Positions 42,299 through 51,922 are shown, numbered from the stretch's first letter. The stretch: 64,000 nt of DNA from RGIG426 sp045639905 (GCA_045639905.1 JAZUDZ010000054.1:1-64000), one strand, 5' to 3'. Numbers and translations: made by a program. Notes: a model not told the origin generated them from the sequence alone.

Positions 42299-43816
42299 TC
42301 AGGCGATTTTTCCGTAACCCAGAATATCCGGATTTTCTCTCGAAAGAGTCCGCCGAACACAGCGGTCGTCCCAGTTTCCTTCAATCGTGTGAACCAGCCT
42401 CTCGTCGGCACCTGTCACGATCCCCACATGATCGGCCAGATTGTCTCGTTTCCCATCCTCCTCAAAATCATAGAAAATCACCATGCCGGGCTGTATGTCT
42501 TCCCGGGGTTCCACCCATTTTCCGTGCTCGGAAAACCAGGTTTGGCCTCCCCGGCAGCCCGCAAATTTCGGACACAGGCCTTTGTCCAAATACCCGCATT
42601 CGTCGGCACAGTAGGATACAAAGCAGGCGCACCAGTCCACCCGCTTTGAAAATCCGTACCAAGACCAATACGGCTGTCCGCCAACATTTCCCACTTCCCG
42701 TTCCGCAACGGCGGCCATGGTTGGCTGTTTTTCGTCAAGACCATACAAGACGGCTCCCCAGGGTCCGTCAAAGCTGCCGCTTTGCAGTTCGTCAAACAGA
42801 TCCCGCTGCTGCTTTGTTTTCAAAAACTCTTTCTTCATCTCTTCGGGCGTTTGTGCCTTCGTTTCGATTTTCAGACAGACTACCGAAACCGGATGCGGTT
42901 CTTCCCGAATGTCTCCGTTTGGCAGCACCGTCTCCGTAAATCGCGTTTCCGTTTGTTTGCGGAGGGAATGCGTCACCGGATTCAGTTTCCAAAAAAGCTC
43001 CCGGATTTCCGCTTCCCGATTGGCATCCACACTCACCAAGTCTTCGCCGCTGTGCATGGCACCGAAAAGAGCAAACAATGTCTTGAAATCCGTCCGGCTT
43101 CCCGTGATTTCCACCGTGTCGTGCGGATTTTCTCTTCGGATGGTTTCAATGGCTTCCGTATATTCCGTCTCCATCGTTTGTACGATGCCGGCTATGGTTT
43201 GATCTCCCTGCCGGTCGGCAAGCAGAAGACCGAATCCGGATCCGGCCACCCCGACCAGAAGGCAAATCAGTATGGCCACCAGTACCATTCCGCCGCTCCC
43301 GGCAAGAAGCGGTAAAAGAGCCTTCGACTCGAGTTTTCTCTTTAAAGCGGCTGCCGTCGTCTTTAGTCCCTTTGTCTTGGATTTCTTCAAAAGGCTCTGC
43401 CGGGCATTTGCCGCTTGCGTCCTTATAACCGGCTTTTCTTTTTGAGCCGAAATCCCCTGCGGGCTTTTCAAAGCGTTACCCTTTTGGTGCCGTCTCCCTG
43501 CCCTATGGCCGTCGCCGCCGTCCGGCATCCGCTTTTGGTTTTGCCGTAAGACTTTGTCCGGCACGGAAAGCGTCCTCGACACGGTTTTTGTTCCGAATGT
43601 CTGCACCTGATCGGCCGCCCGGTTTTCCATAGACAGTTCTTCCCCGTTTCCGTCCGAAAATCCGCCGGATGTCGCAACAGATGCCGCGTTTTCGGCTGCA
43701 GAAGACTTCTCAAAACTTTGTTTTCGTTTGTTTCTTTTGCGGCGACTCACCATAGGGGCCTCCGCCGCCTCTTCCAGCACACGCCGCTTGGTTTTGATAT
43801 CCTTTTTCGTTTGCAA
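42299..43816 (-). CDS. Conjugation-associated CHAP-domain cell wall hydrolase
   Basis: This 505-residue protein has a long basic cytoplasmic N-terminus (about 1-165) and one transmembrane helix (about 168-195, LLAGSGGMVLVAILICLLVG). An extracellular helical region follows. The C-terminal CHAP amidase/endopeptidase domain has the catalytic Cys in VDWCACFVSYCADECG near residue 397, the His in LADHVGIVTG near 462, and EGNW. Such proteins open peptidoglycan locally for the transfer channel. The start is TTG 43816, with GGGAGG 7 bases away; an ATG at 43753 is possible. Its partner VirB4 lies two genes upstream. Confidence 0.88.
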   Translation of the reverse strand: MQTKKDIKTKRRVLEEAAEAPMVSRRKRNKRKQSFEKSSAAENAASVATSGGFSDGNGEELSMENRAADQVQTFGTKTVSRTLSVPDKVLRQNQKRMPDGGDGHRAGRRHQKGNALKSPQGISAQKEKPVIRTQAANARQSLLKKSKTKGLKTTAAALKRKLESKALLPLLAGSGGMVLVAILICLLVGVAGSGFGLLLADRQGDQTIAGIVQTMETEYTEAIETIRRENPHDTVEITGSRTDFKTLFALFGAMHSGEDLVSVDANREAEIRELFWKLNPVTHSLRKQTETRFTETVLPNGDIREEPHPVSVVCLKIETKAQTPEEMKKEFLKTKQQRDLFDELQSGSFDGPWGAVLYGLDEKQPTMAAVAEREVGNVGGQPYWSWYGFSKRVDWCACFVSYCADECGYLDKGLCPKFAGCRGGQTWFSEHGKWVEPREDIQPGMVIFYDFEEDGKRDNLADHVGIVTGADERLVHTIEGNWDDRCVRRTLSRENPDILGYGKIA

Positions 43817-43837
43817 ATGAAACCTCCCTTTTCAAAA

Positions 43838-43872
43838 AAAAGAAAAAAGCGGGAGACGTGTCTCCCGCTTCC
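43838..43872 (-). terminator. Terminator after the metallophosphoesterase gene
   Basis: AAGCGGGAGAC and GTCTCCCGCTT form a nearly loop-free stem followed by a T-rich run on the minus strand, just before the CHAP gene. It may be partly read through to express the CHAP gene. Confidence 0.82.
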
Positions 43873-43882
43873 ATACATATTC

Positions 43883-44554
43883 TCAGCTGATACAAATCAC
43901 ATCATAGAACAGTGCGGAAAAATTCTCCGCCATTTCCCTATCCTCGTGAAAATGTCCGCTGTACCAGTGCTTGAACTGCACCTCATACAAGAGCCATTCC
44001 AGGTATCCCGTCAGCTCCATATCATGTCCGTCCGGCACAAATCCCATTCTTAGAATCATTTCCTTCGGAGCCGTATGCGTCAGAATATAGTCCACCTGCA
44101 TATGGTGGTCCATGAGATTCTTTGTTGCCGTTTTGTATTCCGCATCGGTGGGGATCTCCTCCGGCCACCAGGAAAATCCTTCCGTCCTCATATGCTTGTC
44201 CATGCTGTATGCACCGCCCATGGTAAAAAAGGTTTTCCCTTCAATTTCAAAGATCTGACCGCGCATCAAGTGAAGAATGTTCTTTCGAATCCTGTGAACG
44301 GTTCCGCCGTGCCATTCCTCTTCGGGATAGGCAAAAATTGCCGGAAAATTCTCATGATTTCCGTCCAGAAACAGAATGGTGTACGGTTTTTCTTCCAGGT
44401 AGTCCAAAAACTTCATTTCTTTTTCGTTATTGAGAAAAATATATCCAAAATCACCGCAAATGATGAGGTAGTCCTCGGACGATGCGGTGCTTTCCCATTT
44501 TGGGTTTTCAAAGCGGTCCTGTTTTCCGTGGGTATCGCCGGTAACGAAAATCAT
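43883..44554 (-). CDS. Metallophosphoesterase
   Basis: This 223-residue calcineurin-type phosphoesterase contains all five motif blocks: GDTHG near the N-terminus, ICGDFGYIF near 34, FLDGNHENF near 63, YILTHTAPKEM near 158 and WYSGHFHED near 199. These bind two metal ions. ATG 44554 is preferred because GGAGG lies 7 bases upstream and the frame then begins with the first motif (MIFVTGDTHG). The substrate is unknown. It lies inside the transfer gene run but has its own promoter and terminator, so it is probably cargo. Confidence 0.9.
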   Translation of the reverse strand: MIFVTGDTHGKQDRFENPKWESTASSEDYLIICGDFGYIFLNNEKEMKFLDYLEEKPYTILFLDGNHENFPAIFAYPEEEWHGGTVHRIRKNILHLMRGQIFEIEGKTFFTMGGAYSMDKHMRTEGFSWWPEEIPTDAEYKTATKNLMDHHMQVDYILTHTAPKEMILRMGFVPDGHDMELTGYLEWLLYEVQFKHWYSGHFHEDREMAENFSALFYDVICIS

Positions 44555-44626
44555 TTCGCTTTCCTCCGTTCTTTGTTGTTTAGCCATCTCTATCGAGCAA
44601 AGATTCTTTCGTTTCGTTTTAAATAC

Positions 44627-44655
44627 ATTGTAGTGCTAAACAAGCACAATATCAA
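44627..44655 (-). promoter_or_regulatory. Promoter of the metallophosphoesterase gene
   Basis: TTGATA (44655-44650) and TACAAT (44632-44627) are 17 bases apart on the minus strand. The spacer holds a short inverted repeat GTGCT-AAACA-AGCAC (44633-44647), a possible operator. The rest of 44588-44756 shows nothing else clear. Confidence 0.65.
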
Positions 44656-44756
44656 TTGTCTGTTTCATATTTCTGCCGTTATAGTCAGAAACATGAAATG
44701 CCACGATTTCCCAAAACGACAATCCACTTGTTTGCTTGAACACCTGGCACTTAGTT

Positions 44757-47120
44757 TCACTTGAAGGGAGCCGTTGACTTTTGTCTATCCGTATTCTGCA
44801 TTTCTTCCCGTTCGGATGGTCTGGTGGTCATCAGCTTATACAGCGCCGTATCCTTCGGAAATCGATTGACATACGGGACCAAAGCCGAACCATATTTCAG
44901 AAGGCCGCACCCGGGATCTGCATTGGTGATATAGGAAAGCTGCTCGGGTGAAATGTTTAAAAGTTTCGCAAGCTTTTGTCGGTCAGATGCCGCCTGACTG
45001 AGCATCACCACAAACTCGGAGTTGGACAGCATGGTGCTTGCCTGCACGGACGACAGCAAATATTCCACGTTTTGCGTAATGGCCGTCGGGAAAGCATTGC
45101 GTTTCCGGAACTGTCGCCAGGCAGAACTGAAAAACTGGGCGGAAAAATCATTTTCAAATACCACGTGAAATTCGTCAAGAAAGATATGGGTCCGTTTTCC
45201 TTTTTTCCAGTTTAAGGTCACACGATTCAGCATGGTATCGGTGATCACCAAAAGTCCCGTCGGCTTCAGCTGAGAACCCAGACTGTGAATATCAAAGACC
45301 ACGACACGGCGGTCTAAATCCACATTGCTCTCCCGTCCGAAAATATTTAAAGACCCGGTCGTGTACAGTTCGAGAGACAAAGCCACATCCTTCGCCTCCG
45401 GTTCCGGCTGGGTCAGCAACATTTCTCTAAGAGTACAAAGCGTGCACACCTCGCCGGATTCCGCCGCCTTTCGGTAGACCTCGCCGATACAGCGGTCAAT
45501 CACCGATTTGTGCCGCGGGCCCACCCCCCTCTTATCAATCTGTTCAATCAGTGACATAACAAACTCCGACTTTACCACAATGGGGTCATTTTCTCCGTAT
45601 CCGTCCACCATATACATGGCATTCAACCGGTCTTTCCCTCCGGCGGAAATATGAATGACCGAACCGATATCCCCCATGGCGGAAACCAGCGATGCATATT
45701 CCCCCTCCGGATCGCAAATGAGAATATCGTCCTCCGTATTCAGCATCAAAAAGGTGATCAGTTCCTTGGCGGAAAAAGATTTGCCGGAGCCCGGGACGCC
45801 CAGCAGGAAGGCCGACTGATTCAGCAGGTTTTCCTTGTTGCACAAAATCAGATTGTGGCTGATGGCATTTTCCCCGAAATAGATTCCGCCCTTGTCCATA
45901 ATCTCCTGAACTTTGAATGGCATAAAGACCGCCAGACTTTCGGTGGTGAGCGTACGGAAATTATCGATTTTACGGCACCCGATCGGCAATACGGTATTCA
46001 GTCCGTCCGTTTGCTGAAACTTCAGCACAGCCAGCTGGCACAGGTGCTTGCCGGCAATGGACAGAACGGTTTCGGTAAGGCTATCCAGCTCCTCGAGACT
46101 GTCTGCCGACAAACCAAGCGTTAAAACCGACAGCATCATGCGCTGGTCTCTGGAAGTCAAATCATTCAGGAACTCTTTGGCCTCTTTTCGCTGAAGTTCC
46201 ATATCATAGGGGATGACGGCAGAGAAGTTCTGACTTTGATTTTGCTTACGTTGCCAGTTTGTGATATTTGTTTCCACTCCCAGCAGTCGCTTTTCCACCT
46301 CTCTTACGGCCTCATCGGTGGGGACCGGAACCACGTCAACGGAGAGCAGCATGTTTCGGCTTACATCCGTCAGTTCCGACACGAAACTGTCTTTGATAAA
46401 ACTGGCATAGTCCTTCAAATACAAAATACGCATATACGTTTTGCCGAGAAGGACATAATCCGCGTGTCTCTCCACAAAATCCGGACAAATCGTATCGCGA
46501 AAGTCGTGTCCTTTTTTGGCGGAATCCGAAAAGTCAAAGAAAAACCGGTCCTCCTCTCCGGGCCTGTAGATGCTGTGTAAAATCTTCAGCCGCTCTTCGC
46601 CCGTCAGTGCCCGGCATCGACTCCCGAGATCCGCAAAATGGCGGGAAAGTTCCCCGTCCAAACGGCGAAAATACGCTCTGGCTTCTTCTACGTTTTTCTT
46701 CTGAATGGTTACCGTTACGTACTTTTCCTGGGCAAAGCCTTTGGAATTCAGTGCCTTCTCGCACAGCACCCGGTTATATTCCTCCCGATACAAATCCAGT
46801 CCATCTTCCTTCATTTTCATCAGTACGTCTTCCGCAAAATCCTGCTGTGCCATCGGATGGTTATGAATGGTAATCTTCGTGGTGGCACCGCTGTCCAGAC
46901 CGTTCAGCAAATCGGAATAATCCAGAAAGATGTCCTCCTTATCCTCTTTGCTTGCCACCTGATAATTGATATCGGAAAACTTCCAGCTTTTGGAAAATTT
47001 GTTTCCCGTCAAAAAAATCCCATCCGGCCAGATACGGCGAATGGGAATCAAATCCTGAACCCGACGCGGAACGCGATAGGGTTCTTTTTCCTGTTTTAAA
47101 ATCGTTTGTAACGTTTTCAC
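44757..47120 (-). CDS. VirB4-like conjugal transfer ATPase
   Basis: This 787-residue T4SS motor ATPase has Walker A in LGVPGSGKSFSAKELI near residue 441. It shows DILICDPEGEYASLV near 470, Walker B HIFLDEFHVVFEND near 645, and the RAAR-like/sensor segment AITQNVEYLLSS near 680. The N-terminal half is the VirB4/CagE-type domain. It powers assembly of and transport through the transfer channel. Its ATG overlaps the PrgI stop (ATGA), showing tight coupling. The length is normal for the family in Firmicutes elements. Confidence 0.94.
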   Translation of the reverse strand: MKTLQTILKQEKEPYRVPRRVQDLIPIRRIWPDGIFLTGNKFSKSWKFSDINYQVASKEDKEDIFLDYSDLLNGLDSGATTKITIHNHPMAQQDFAEDVLMKMKEDGLDLYREEYNRVLCEKALNSKGFAQEKYVTVTIQKKNVEEARAYFRRLDGELSRHFADLGSRCRALTGEERLKILHSIYRPGEEDRFFFDFSDSAKKGHDFRDTICPDFVERHADYVLLGKTYMRILYLKDYASFIKDSFVSELTDVSRNMLLSVDVVPVPTDEAVREVEKRLLGVETNITNWQRKQNQSQNFSAVIPYDMELQRKEAKEFLNDLTSRDQRMMLSVLTLGLSADSLEELDSLTETVLSIAGKHLCQLAVLKFQQTDGLNTVLPIGCRKIDNFRTLTTESLAVFMPFKVQEIMDKGGIYFGENAISHNLILCNKENLLNQSAFLLGVPGSGKSFSAKELITFLMLNTEDDILICDPEGEYASLVSAMGDIGSVIHISAGGKDRLNAMYMVDGYGENDPIVVKSEFVMSLIEQIDKRGVGPRHKSVIDRCIGEVYRKAAESGEVCTLCTLREMLLTQPEPEAKDVALSLELYTTGSLNIFGRESNVDLDRRVVVFDIHSLGSQLKPTGLLVITDTMLNRVTLNWKKGKRTHIFLDEFHVVFENDFSAQFFSSAWRQFRKRNAFPTAITQNVEYLLSSVQASTMLSNSEFVVMLSQAASDRQKLAKLLNISPEQLSYITNADPGCGLLKYGSALVPYVNRFPKDTALYKLMTTRPSEREEMQNTDRQKSTAPFK

Positions 47121-47452
47121 TTGTTTTTCTCCTCCGTCATCAAATTCTTATACAAATTCTCGCACCTGGCACATAGCTGTTTCGGCTCCAGAATTTCCGA
47201 GCGAAGCACGGCCCACAAAAGCTTTTCAGCCGGCAGTCCGTGGTATCGAACGAAGCCGAGAGCCGCAAAGGGTGCGGCACAGACAATACATACCCAGGAG
47301 ATTGCTTCGGTTCCGATCAGCGGCTTCAGCAAAAACCAGGCCCCCACCGCCGACAAAACCGCACATAAAGAAAAAACGAACTGTCTGACTGACAGCCCGA
47401 AAAAAATAGATTCGGTATAATTCCGAATCTCCCGATTGATTTTTACTTCCAT
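47117..47452 (-). CDS. PrgI family conjugation membrane protein
   Basis: This 111-residue protein begins MEVKINREIRNYTESIFFGLSVRQFVFS, the standard PrgI opening. Two adjacent transmembrane segments follow (about 26-45 and 53-73), then a cytoplasmic tail with LLWAVLRSEIL. PrgI is a VirB3-like component of Gram-positive conjugation channels and is usually encoded directly before VirB4, as here. Confidence 0.93.
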   Translation of the reverse strand: MEVKINREIRNYTESIFFGLSVRQFVFSLCAVLSAVGAWFLLKPLIGTEAISWVCIVCAAPFAALGFVRYHGLPAEKLLWAVLRSEILEPKQLCARCENLYKNLMTEEKNK

Positions 47453-47503
47453 TTGATTTCCTTTCTGCTAAAAGACCCGAACGAAAACCATCCGGGCCGT
47501 TGT

Positions 47504-48310
47504 TTACCGTTCCTCTCCTCTGTCCGGAGATCTGTCGATGTGATTTTCCTCTTGTTGCTCTTGTTTCAGTCGGGCAAGAGTGGCCCGAACCGATGCCTTA
47601 TCGGCTCTGTTTTTCGTCCCCGCATCAATAACCGAGCTGACACGTTCCGCAGTCAACTCTCCGGGATACGCCTGCTCAAAATCAACCAGTATTTGTCTGG
47701 CATTTTTCTCACTTTCCCAGATGGCGGTGTGCATCTTCTCAAATTCTCCGTGTTCCATTACGGAACGAAGAAAAGCCAGGGAGCGCTCACTGATCTGATC
47801 CATACTTCCGTACAAATCCGAAACCGCTTCCGAAATGGATTCGAAAGAAATCGGATTCCCCTGTTTTTCATGTGCGGCAAGAACGCCGACAATATCCGAC
47901 AAATCCGTTTTGTACTCTCTGCCGGATTTCAGTTTCATTGCAATCAAATATTCCCCCGATATGTACCGGACCTGCAGCACCTGATTGAACGTCCTATACG
48001 GCTTTGAGCGAACCAGCAATTTGGGAGAATAGGACGCGGTTCTCATACAGTCCGCATTCATCCATCCCCTCGGCAAATGAAACGTATCGGCCACCTGACG
48101 GATGGCCTCCTTCATAATGCTGACAGCAGGAAGAATTGCATCAATATCTGTTGTCATATTGCGAAATCCGTAGTTTTCTATGACGGCGGCGCCACCCACC
48201 AAAACGATTTCAACTGGTGTGTTCCGCCCTCCGAGACGCTTATATGCTTTTGCCAGTTCACCCAAATACTTGTCCATATCTTTTTTTCGTGAACTGGACT
48301 TCGTTATCAA
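47504..48310 (-). CDS. Nucleotidyltransferase-like protein (DUF6036/AbiEii-like), probable toxin
   Basis: This 268-residue protein has the nucleotidyltransferase start VEIVLVGGAAVIENYGFRNMTTDIDAIL near residues 33-60, including GG-x(n)-DxD (TDID). Toxins of this fold add nucleotides to tRNA acceptor ends or otherwise block growth. The frame opens at TTG 48310 overlapping the stop of the upstream XRE gene, with GAGGTG 11 bases away. An internal ATG at 48277 is the alternative. The overlap with an autoregulated XRE gene supports a toxin-antitoxin pair carried by the conjugative element. Confidence 0.75.
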   Translation of the reverse strand: MITKSSSRKKDMDKYLGELAKAYKRLGGRNTPVEIVLVGGAAVIENYGFRNMTTDIDAILPAVSIMKEAIRQVADTFHLPRGWMNADCMRTASYSPKLLVRSKPYRTFNQVLQVRYISGEYLIAMKLKSGREYKTDLSDIVGVLAAHEKQGNPISFESISEAVSDLYGSMDQISERSLAFLRSVMEHGEFEKMHTAIWESEKNARQILVDFEQAYPGELTAERVSSVIDAGTKNRADKASVRATLARLKQEQQEENHIDRSPDRGEER

Positions 48311-48876
48311 ACAATATTTCTCACCTCATTTTCAACAATGTTATATCTCTTAAACTCGGGAATACATTCCCGTAAGGCTTTTTCCTTGGCCTCGTTTGAG
48401 TTGGATGCCAAATCCTCCGCCAAAACACTTGCCGGATACAAAACGGATGTCAGCCGCATGACGCGCAAATGATCGTAATCCGAACAAAGCGGAATGCCGT
48501 TTATCCGGCTTATGTAATCCGTCATGGCCAGCAAATACAGACACTCCGGATACCATTCCAGGTCATAATATTCCGGTATTGTATCACTCCCGATAACTTC
48601 CGACAAAAAATCAATATCCCCAAGTTCCTTCAGTCTGTGACACACATTGCTCTTAAACAATTCAAAAGAGATTCTGGGTTTCAGACAAGGCTCCAGCAGT
48701 TCCTCCACACTGGTCCCAAGCGCCTTCGCAATACGGAAAACCGTTTCCGCATTACACTTTGTGAGAGATGATTTGTTGGTGATCAAATCGTGTATGGTCA
48801 TATACGGTACCCGGCTGTCCTTCGACAGACGATAGCCCGATATGTTTTTTTCCTGCAGTATTCTTTGAAGTGTCAT
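48307..48876 (-). CDS. XRE-family regulator, probable antitoxin of the nucleotidyltransferase
   Basis: This 189-residue protein has an N-terminal helix-turn-helix (about 1-63; YRLSKDSRVPYMTIHDLITNKSSLTKC). A helical C-terminal domain of unknown family (about 70-189) probably meets the toxin. It is the first gene of the pair and overlaps the nucleotidyltransferase gene by 4 bases. Its promoter has a perfect inverted repeat between the -10 and -35 boxes, a classic autorepression layout. Confidence 0.8.
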   Translation of the reverse strand: MTLQRILQEKNISGYRLSKDSRVPYMTIHDLITNKSSLTKCNAETVFRIAKALGTSVEELLEPCLKPRISFELFKSNVCHRLKELGDIDFLSEVIGSDTIPEYYDLEWYPECLYLLAMTDYISRINGIPLCSDYDHLRVMRLTSVLYPASVLAEDLASNSNEAKEKALRECIPEFKRYNIVENEVRNIV

Positions 48877-48899
48877 CCTCTCACCCCTTTCTTTCTTAT

Positions 48900-48928
48900 G
48901 TTATAACGGAATACCGTTATATTGTCAA
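48900..48928 (-). promoter_or_regulatory. Promoter with operator in the spacer, for the XRE/nucleotidyltransferase pair
   Basis: TTGACA (48928-48923) and TATAAC (48905-48900) lie 17 bases apart on the minus strand. A perfect 8-bp inverted repeat TATAACGG-AATA-CCGTTATA (48902-48921) fills the spacer and covers most of the -10 box. The geometry matches the operator at 34853-34881 although the sequence differs. Confidence 0.85.
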
Positions 48929-48947
48929 GCGCTTTTTGTATGTTGTC

Positions 48948-48980
48948 AAGAAAAGACGCGCCCTCAATCGAGAGCGCGTC
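48948..48980 (-). terminator. Terminator of the 946-aa dockerin gene
   Basis: GACGCGCTCTC pairs with GAGGGCGCGTC around a short ATT-type loop, followed by TTTT. Almost the same hairpin follows the neighbouring paralogue at 51923-51952. Confidence 0.85.
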
Positions 48981-48991
48981 TAAAAATTTGT

Positions 48992-51832
48992 TTAACCTAA
49001 TTTTTCAATCATGTGAGCCAGGTATTTGCGAATCATCAAAACGTCTTTCATGTCAAGCGATTTATCGCCGTTCACATCGGCGTTCAGCTGATCGATTTCG
49101 TCGGCCAGGCCAGCCAGATATTTACGAAGGAGTAAGACGTCCTTCATGTCGACAACCCCGTCCCCGTTTCCGTCACCGTACACGAGTTCGGAAATACCGG
49201 ATTCATCCGACTGATCGCCGGATTCATCTTCGGACACGTCTCCGGACTCATCCGGAACTGCCGTGGTGGTCGGAGTAACCTCGCCTTCCGTTGTCGTCGT
49301 GGTCGGCTCGGTTGTGGTCGTGGTCGGCTCGGCCGTGGTCGTTGTGGTCGTGGTCGACGTTGTGGTTGTCGTGGTTGTCGTCGTTGTGGTGGTTGTCGGT
49401 TCCGGTTCGGTGGCGGTTGTACCCCAGATGACAAGAATGTAGCCTTCCTCCGGGAACACCTCAAACATATCCGGTTCCTCTCCGTTCACGGTTACTGTGA
49501 AAGTATCGTCCAAAACGACATCAAACATATCGAAAAGCAGGTTTATCGTTACGAAATAATCTTCCCCTTCCACACAGGGTTCCAAATAGGAAATGTTTTC
49601 TCCATTGTGGACCCACTGCGTCGAAGCAATCCATACACTCCCGGTAGACACGGTCGGCTCCTGCAGCCTTTCACCCGGGACTGCGGGTTTCGCGAGGATT
49701 TCAACGGAAGAAAGGACTTTTCTTTCAAATGTCACGGTCAACGGGATAGACAATTCCGAATGACCGACCTGCAGCACCAGAGACGCTTCCGTTGAACCCG
49801 ACTCCCAATCGGTATAATAGATCAGGGTTTCTTTTCCGATTTGTCGCGGCTGTCCCTCTTCGTAGGTCCAAACCTCTTCCTTGCCGGACGCATATTTTAC
49901 ATTGAGTTTCAACCCATCCAAAGAAGCCGAATACACATCGTATCCGTAATAGGTCGTTTGGGTCGGTGCGGCAGCCAGCAGAATTTCCTCAACCGGATCT
50001 TCCACAAGCTCGGTCGTAACCGGAAGCGTGTCTCCCGGATATTCATAGCACCAGAAAACCACATCATAGGTCTTACCGGCTTGCAGTGTACCCGACAGGG
50101 CAAGGTGGCCGTTTGTTACCGTGTTGTTGGCAATGAACTCCGTTGTATCCGGTCCTTGATACATGATATACCCCTGCACTTCGACTTCCGAGGGAAGATC
50201 CACTGTGAAAACATATACGCCGTCCTCTTCCGGTGTAAAGGAGGTAACCGCTTCGCTATGCAAACGTGTTGCGTCCACCGTCCGGTCAAGGAGAAGCTCG
50301 GAGGGATCGCAGACAATCACCGGAATGGAGCTTTCCAGTCCCAGAGTCGCGCTGGACACGACCAGGTTCGTTTCACCGGCATCCCCGGCAATCACCATAC
50401 TGTACATGTCATCATAGGTGACAACGGTGGGATCCTCCACGGAGACCAAAAGGTCATCCACTGCAAAATCATCCCCGAACGGAGCCAGGCGGAAGCTTAC
50501 CATTTGGTTGTCACCGTTTGAGAACAGATACAGGGCATCCTGATTATCTGCAAGCATAAATCCGGTGGGATCCACTTCTTTTTCCACAAGGATATCCGCA
50601 TCGACGACCCCGTGCTCATAGGCATACAGCCACACCGCATAGGTCTGTCCCGCTTCCAGTTCCTGGGAAATCGTAAAGTTGGAACCGTAGGTGGACGTGA
50701 TATACGAGCCGTCTTGCGAGAGACTTAAATCGACATCGCCCTCCTCCGTGGAAACCATGAAGCGGTAAGATCCGGTCTCTTCCGGCGTAAAGGTCATCAA
50801 ACGACCGGTATAGGAAAGAATCGTCGAAATCGAGTAAGTCTCTCCGACAGTCAGTACGGGAGGATCGAAAATTTCAAGCTCCTTCTCTGCTTTCAGACCG
50901 TTTTCCGTTTTGGCCGTTACCGTCAGGATTCCCGCCTTGATGAACGACAAATTGATATAATCCGAATCGTAGGATTCAATCGCCGCCAAAGACTCATCAC
51001 TGATGGACCATTCCGCAAGGACCGGATAGGCATTTTCCGGTTCCGTCACGGTATACAATCCATAGGAATTTCCCGTCTCGACAGGGTTGTTCGAAGCTGC
51101 GACAAGCTGCATCGAAGTCGGCTCTACGGCCTTTTCTATAACCATATGGAAGATACCGTAATCATCATAAAGCGATGTCTTGATATAATAGGCCTTGCCG
51201 GCGGTCAGATTCTCGAAAAGCTTATAGTCATAGGAGTTACCAAAATCATCGGCATACCCGATCTCGTTAAAATCCTCATCATAAAGCCATACGCGCGCAT
51301 CTCCGGAAGACTTGAAAGACCGGATCACATAGAAATCCGTCTCTTCCGGAACGAAGCGATAAACTTGATCCGAACTGGATGCGCCGAGGCGAACCTCCGT
51401 ATCCTCCTCGAAAGCAATGTCCGAAAAGGTACCTTTCTCCAGCCAAATCGCGACACCGTCGTAATAAGCATGCAGTGTAAACAAATATGTAGCGCCTGCC
51501 TGCAAAATAAGTCCGTTTTTGTCATTTGCGTAGGAGTACCCGCCGTCTATATAAGAGTCATTCAAGACCACTTCCCACTCAAGCTCCAGACTCGCGGACG
51601 AAGCACCGACATTAAACACATATACCCCGGACTCTTCCGGCGTAAAACTCAAAACATAGTTGGTTCCTTCTGTCAGGTACTTTTCCTCCCCGAAAACCAA
51701 CGTTCCGTCCTCGGCTCCGACCAGTGCTTCTTCCGTCTTGCCGGGGGTCAAAGCCAGGGAAGACAGCGGCAGCATGGTGCAGACAAACAGCACCGAAAGC
51801 AATACCGCAATCCATTTTTTCATCATTTTCAT
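48992..51832 (-). CDS. Secreted dockerin protein with FTPEESG beta domains and Thr-rich linker (paralogue A)
   Basis: This 946-residue protein has a signal peptide (MKMMKKWIAVLLSVLFVCTM, cleavage near 28). Repeated beta domains of about 120 residues contain (L/V)xFTPEExGxYxF, resembling pre-peptidase-type C-terminal folds. They alternate with Ig-like bacterial domains (VTEPENAYPVLAEWSI; LLDRTVDATRL). A Thr/Pro/Glu linker (about 805-860) and an acidic SDES stretch precede a dockerin in the last 64 residues (DGNGDGVVDMKD, DVNGDKSLDMKD). AGGAG lies 7 bases before ATG 51832. It is a paralogue of the next gene and no catalytic site was recognised. Confidence 0.85.
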   Translation of the reverse strand: MKMMKKWIAVLLSVLFVCTMLPLSSLALTPGKTEEALVGAEDGTLVFGEEKYLTEGTNYVLSFTPEESGVYVFNVGASSASLELEWEVVLNDSYIDGGYSYANDKNGLILQAGATYLFTLHAYYDGVAIWLEKGTFSDIAFEEDTEVRLGASSSDQVYRFVPEETDFYVIRSFKSSGDARVWLYDEDFNEIGYADDFGNSYDYKLFENLTAGKAYYIKTSLYDDYGIFHMVIEKAVEPTSMQLVAASNNPVETGNSYGLYTVTEPENAYPVLAEWSISDESLAAIESYDSDYINLSFIKAGILTVTAKTENGLKAEKELEIFDPPVLTVGETYSISTILSYTGRLMTFTPEETGSYRFMVSTEEGDVDLSLSQDGSYITSTYGSNFTISQELEAGQTYAVWLYAYEHGVVDADILVEKEVDPTGFMLADNQDALYLFSNGDNQMVSFRLAPFGDDFAVDDLLVSVEDPTVVTYDDMYSMVIAGDAGETNLVVSSATLGLESSIPVIVCDPSELLLDRTVDATRLHSEAVTSFTPEEDGVYVFTVDLPSEVEVQGYIMYQGPDTTEFIANNTVTNGHLALSGTLQAGKTYDVVFWCYEYPGDTLPVTTELVEDPVEEILLAAAPTQTTYYGYDVYSASLDGLKLNVKYASGKEEVWTYEEGQPRQIGKETLIYYTDWESGSTEASLVLQVGHSELSIPLTVTFERKVLSSVEILAKPAVPGERLQEPTVSTGSVWIASTQWVHNGENISYLEPCVEGEDYFVTINLLFDMFDVVLDDTFTVTVNGEEPDMFEVFPEEGYILVIWGTTATEPEPTTTTTTTTTTTTTSTTTTTTTAEPTTTTTEPTTTTTEGEVTPTTTAVPDESGDVSEDESGDQSDESGISELVYGDGNGDGVVDMKDVLLLRKYLAGLADEIDQLNADVNGDKSLDMKDVLMIRKYLAHMIEKLG

Positions 51833-51922
51833 AGAATCACTCCTATATAAAAGATTTGATTTACCTCTTTTATCTTACCATATTTTTTTGCCGCGATTCA
51901 ATCTTTTTGTTTTGAGAGTATC

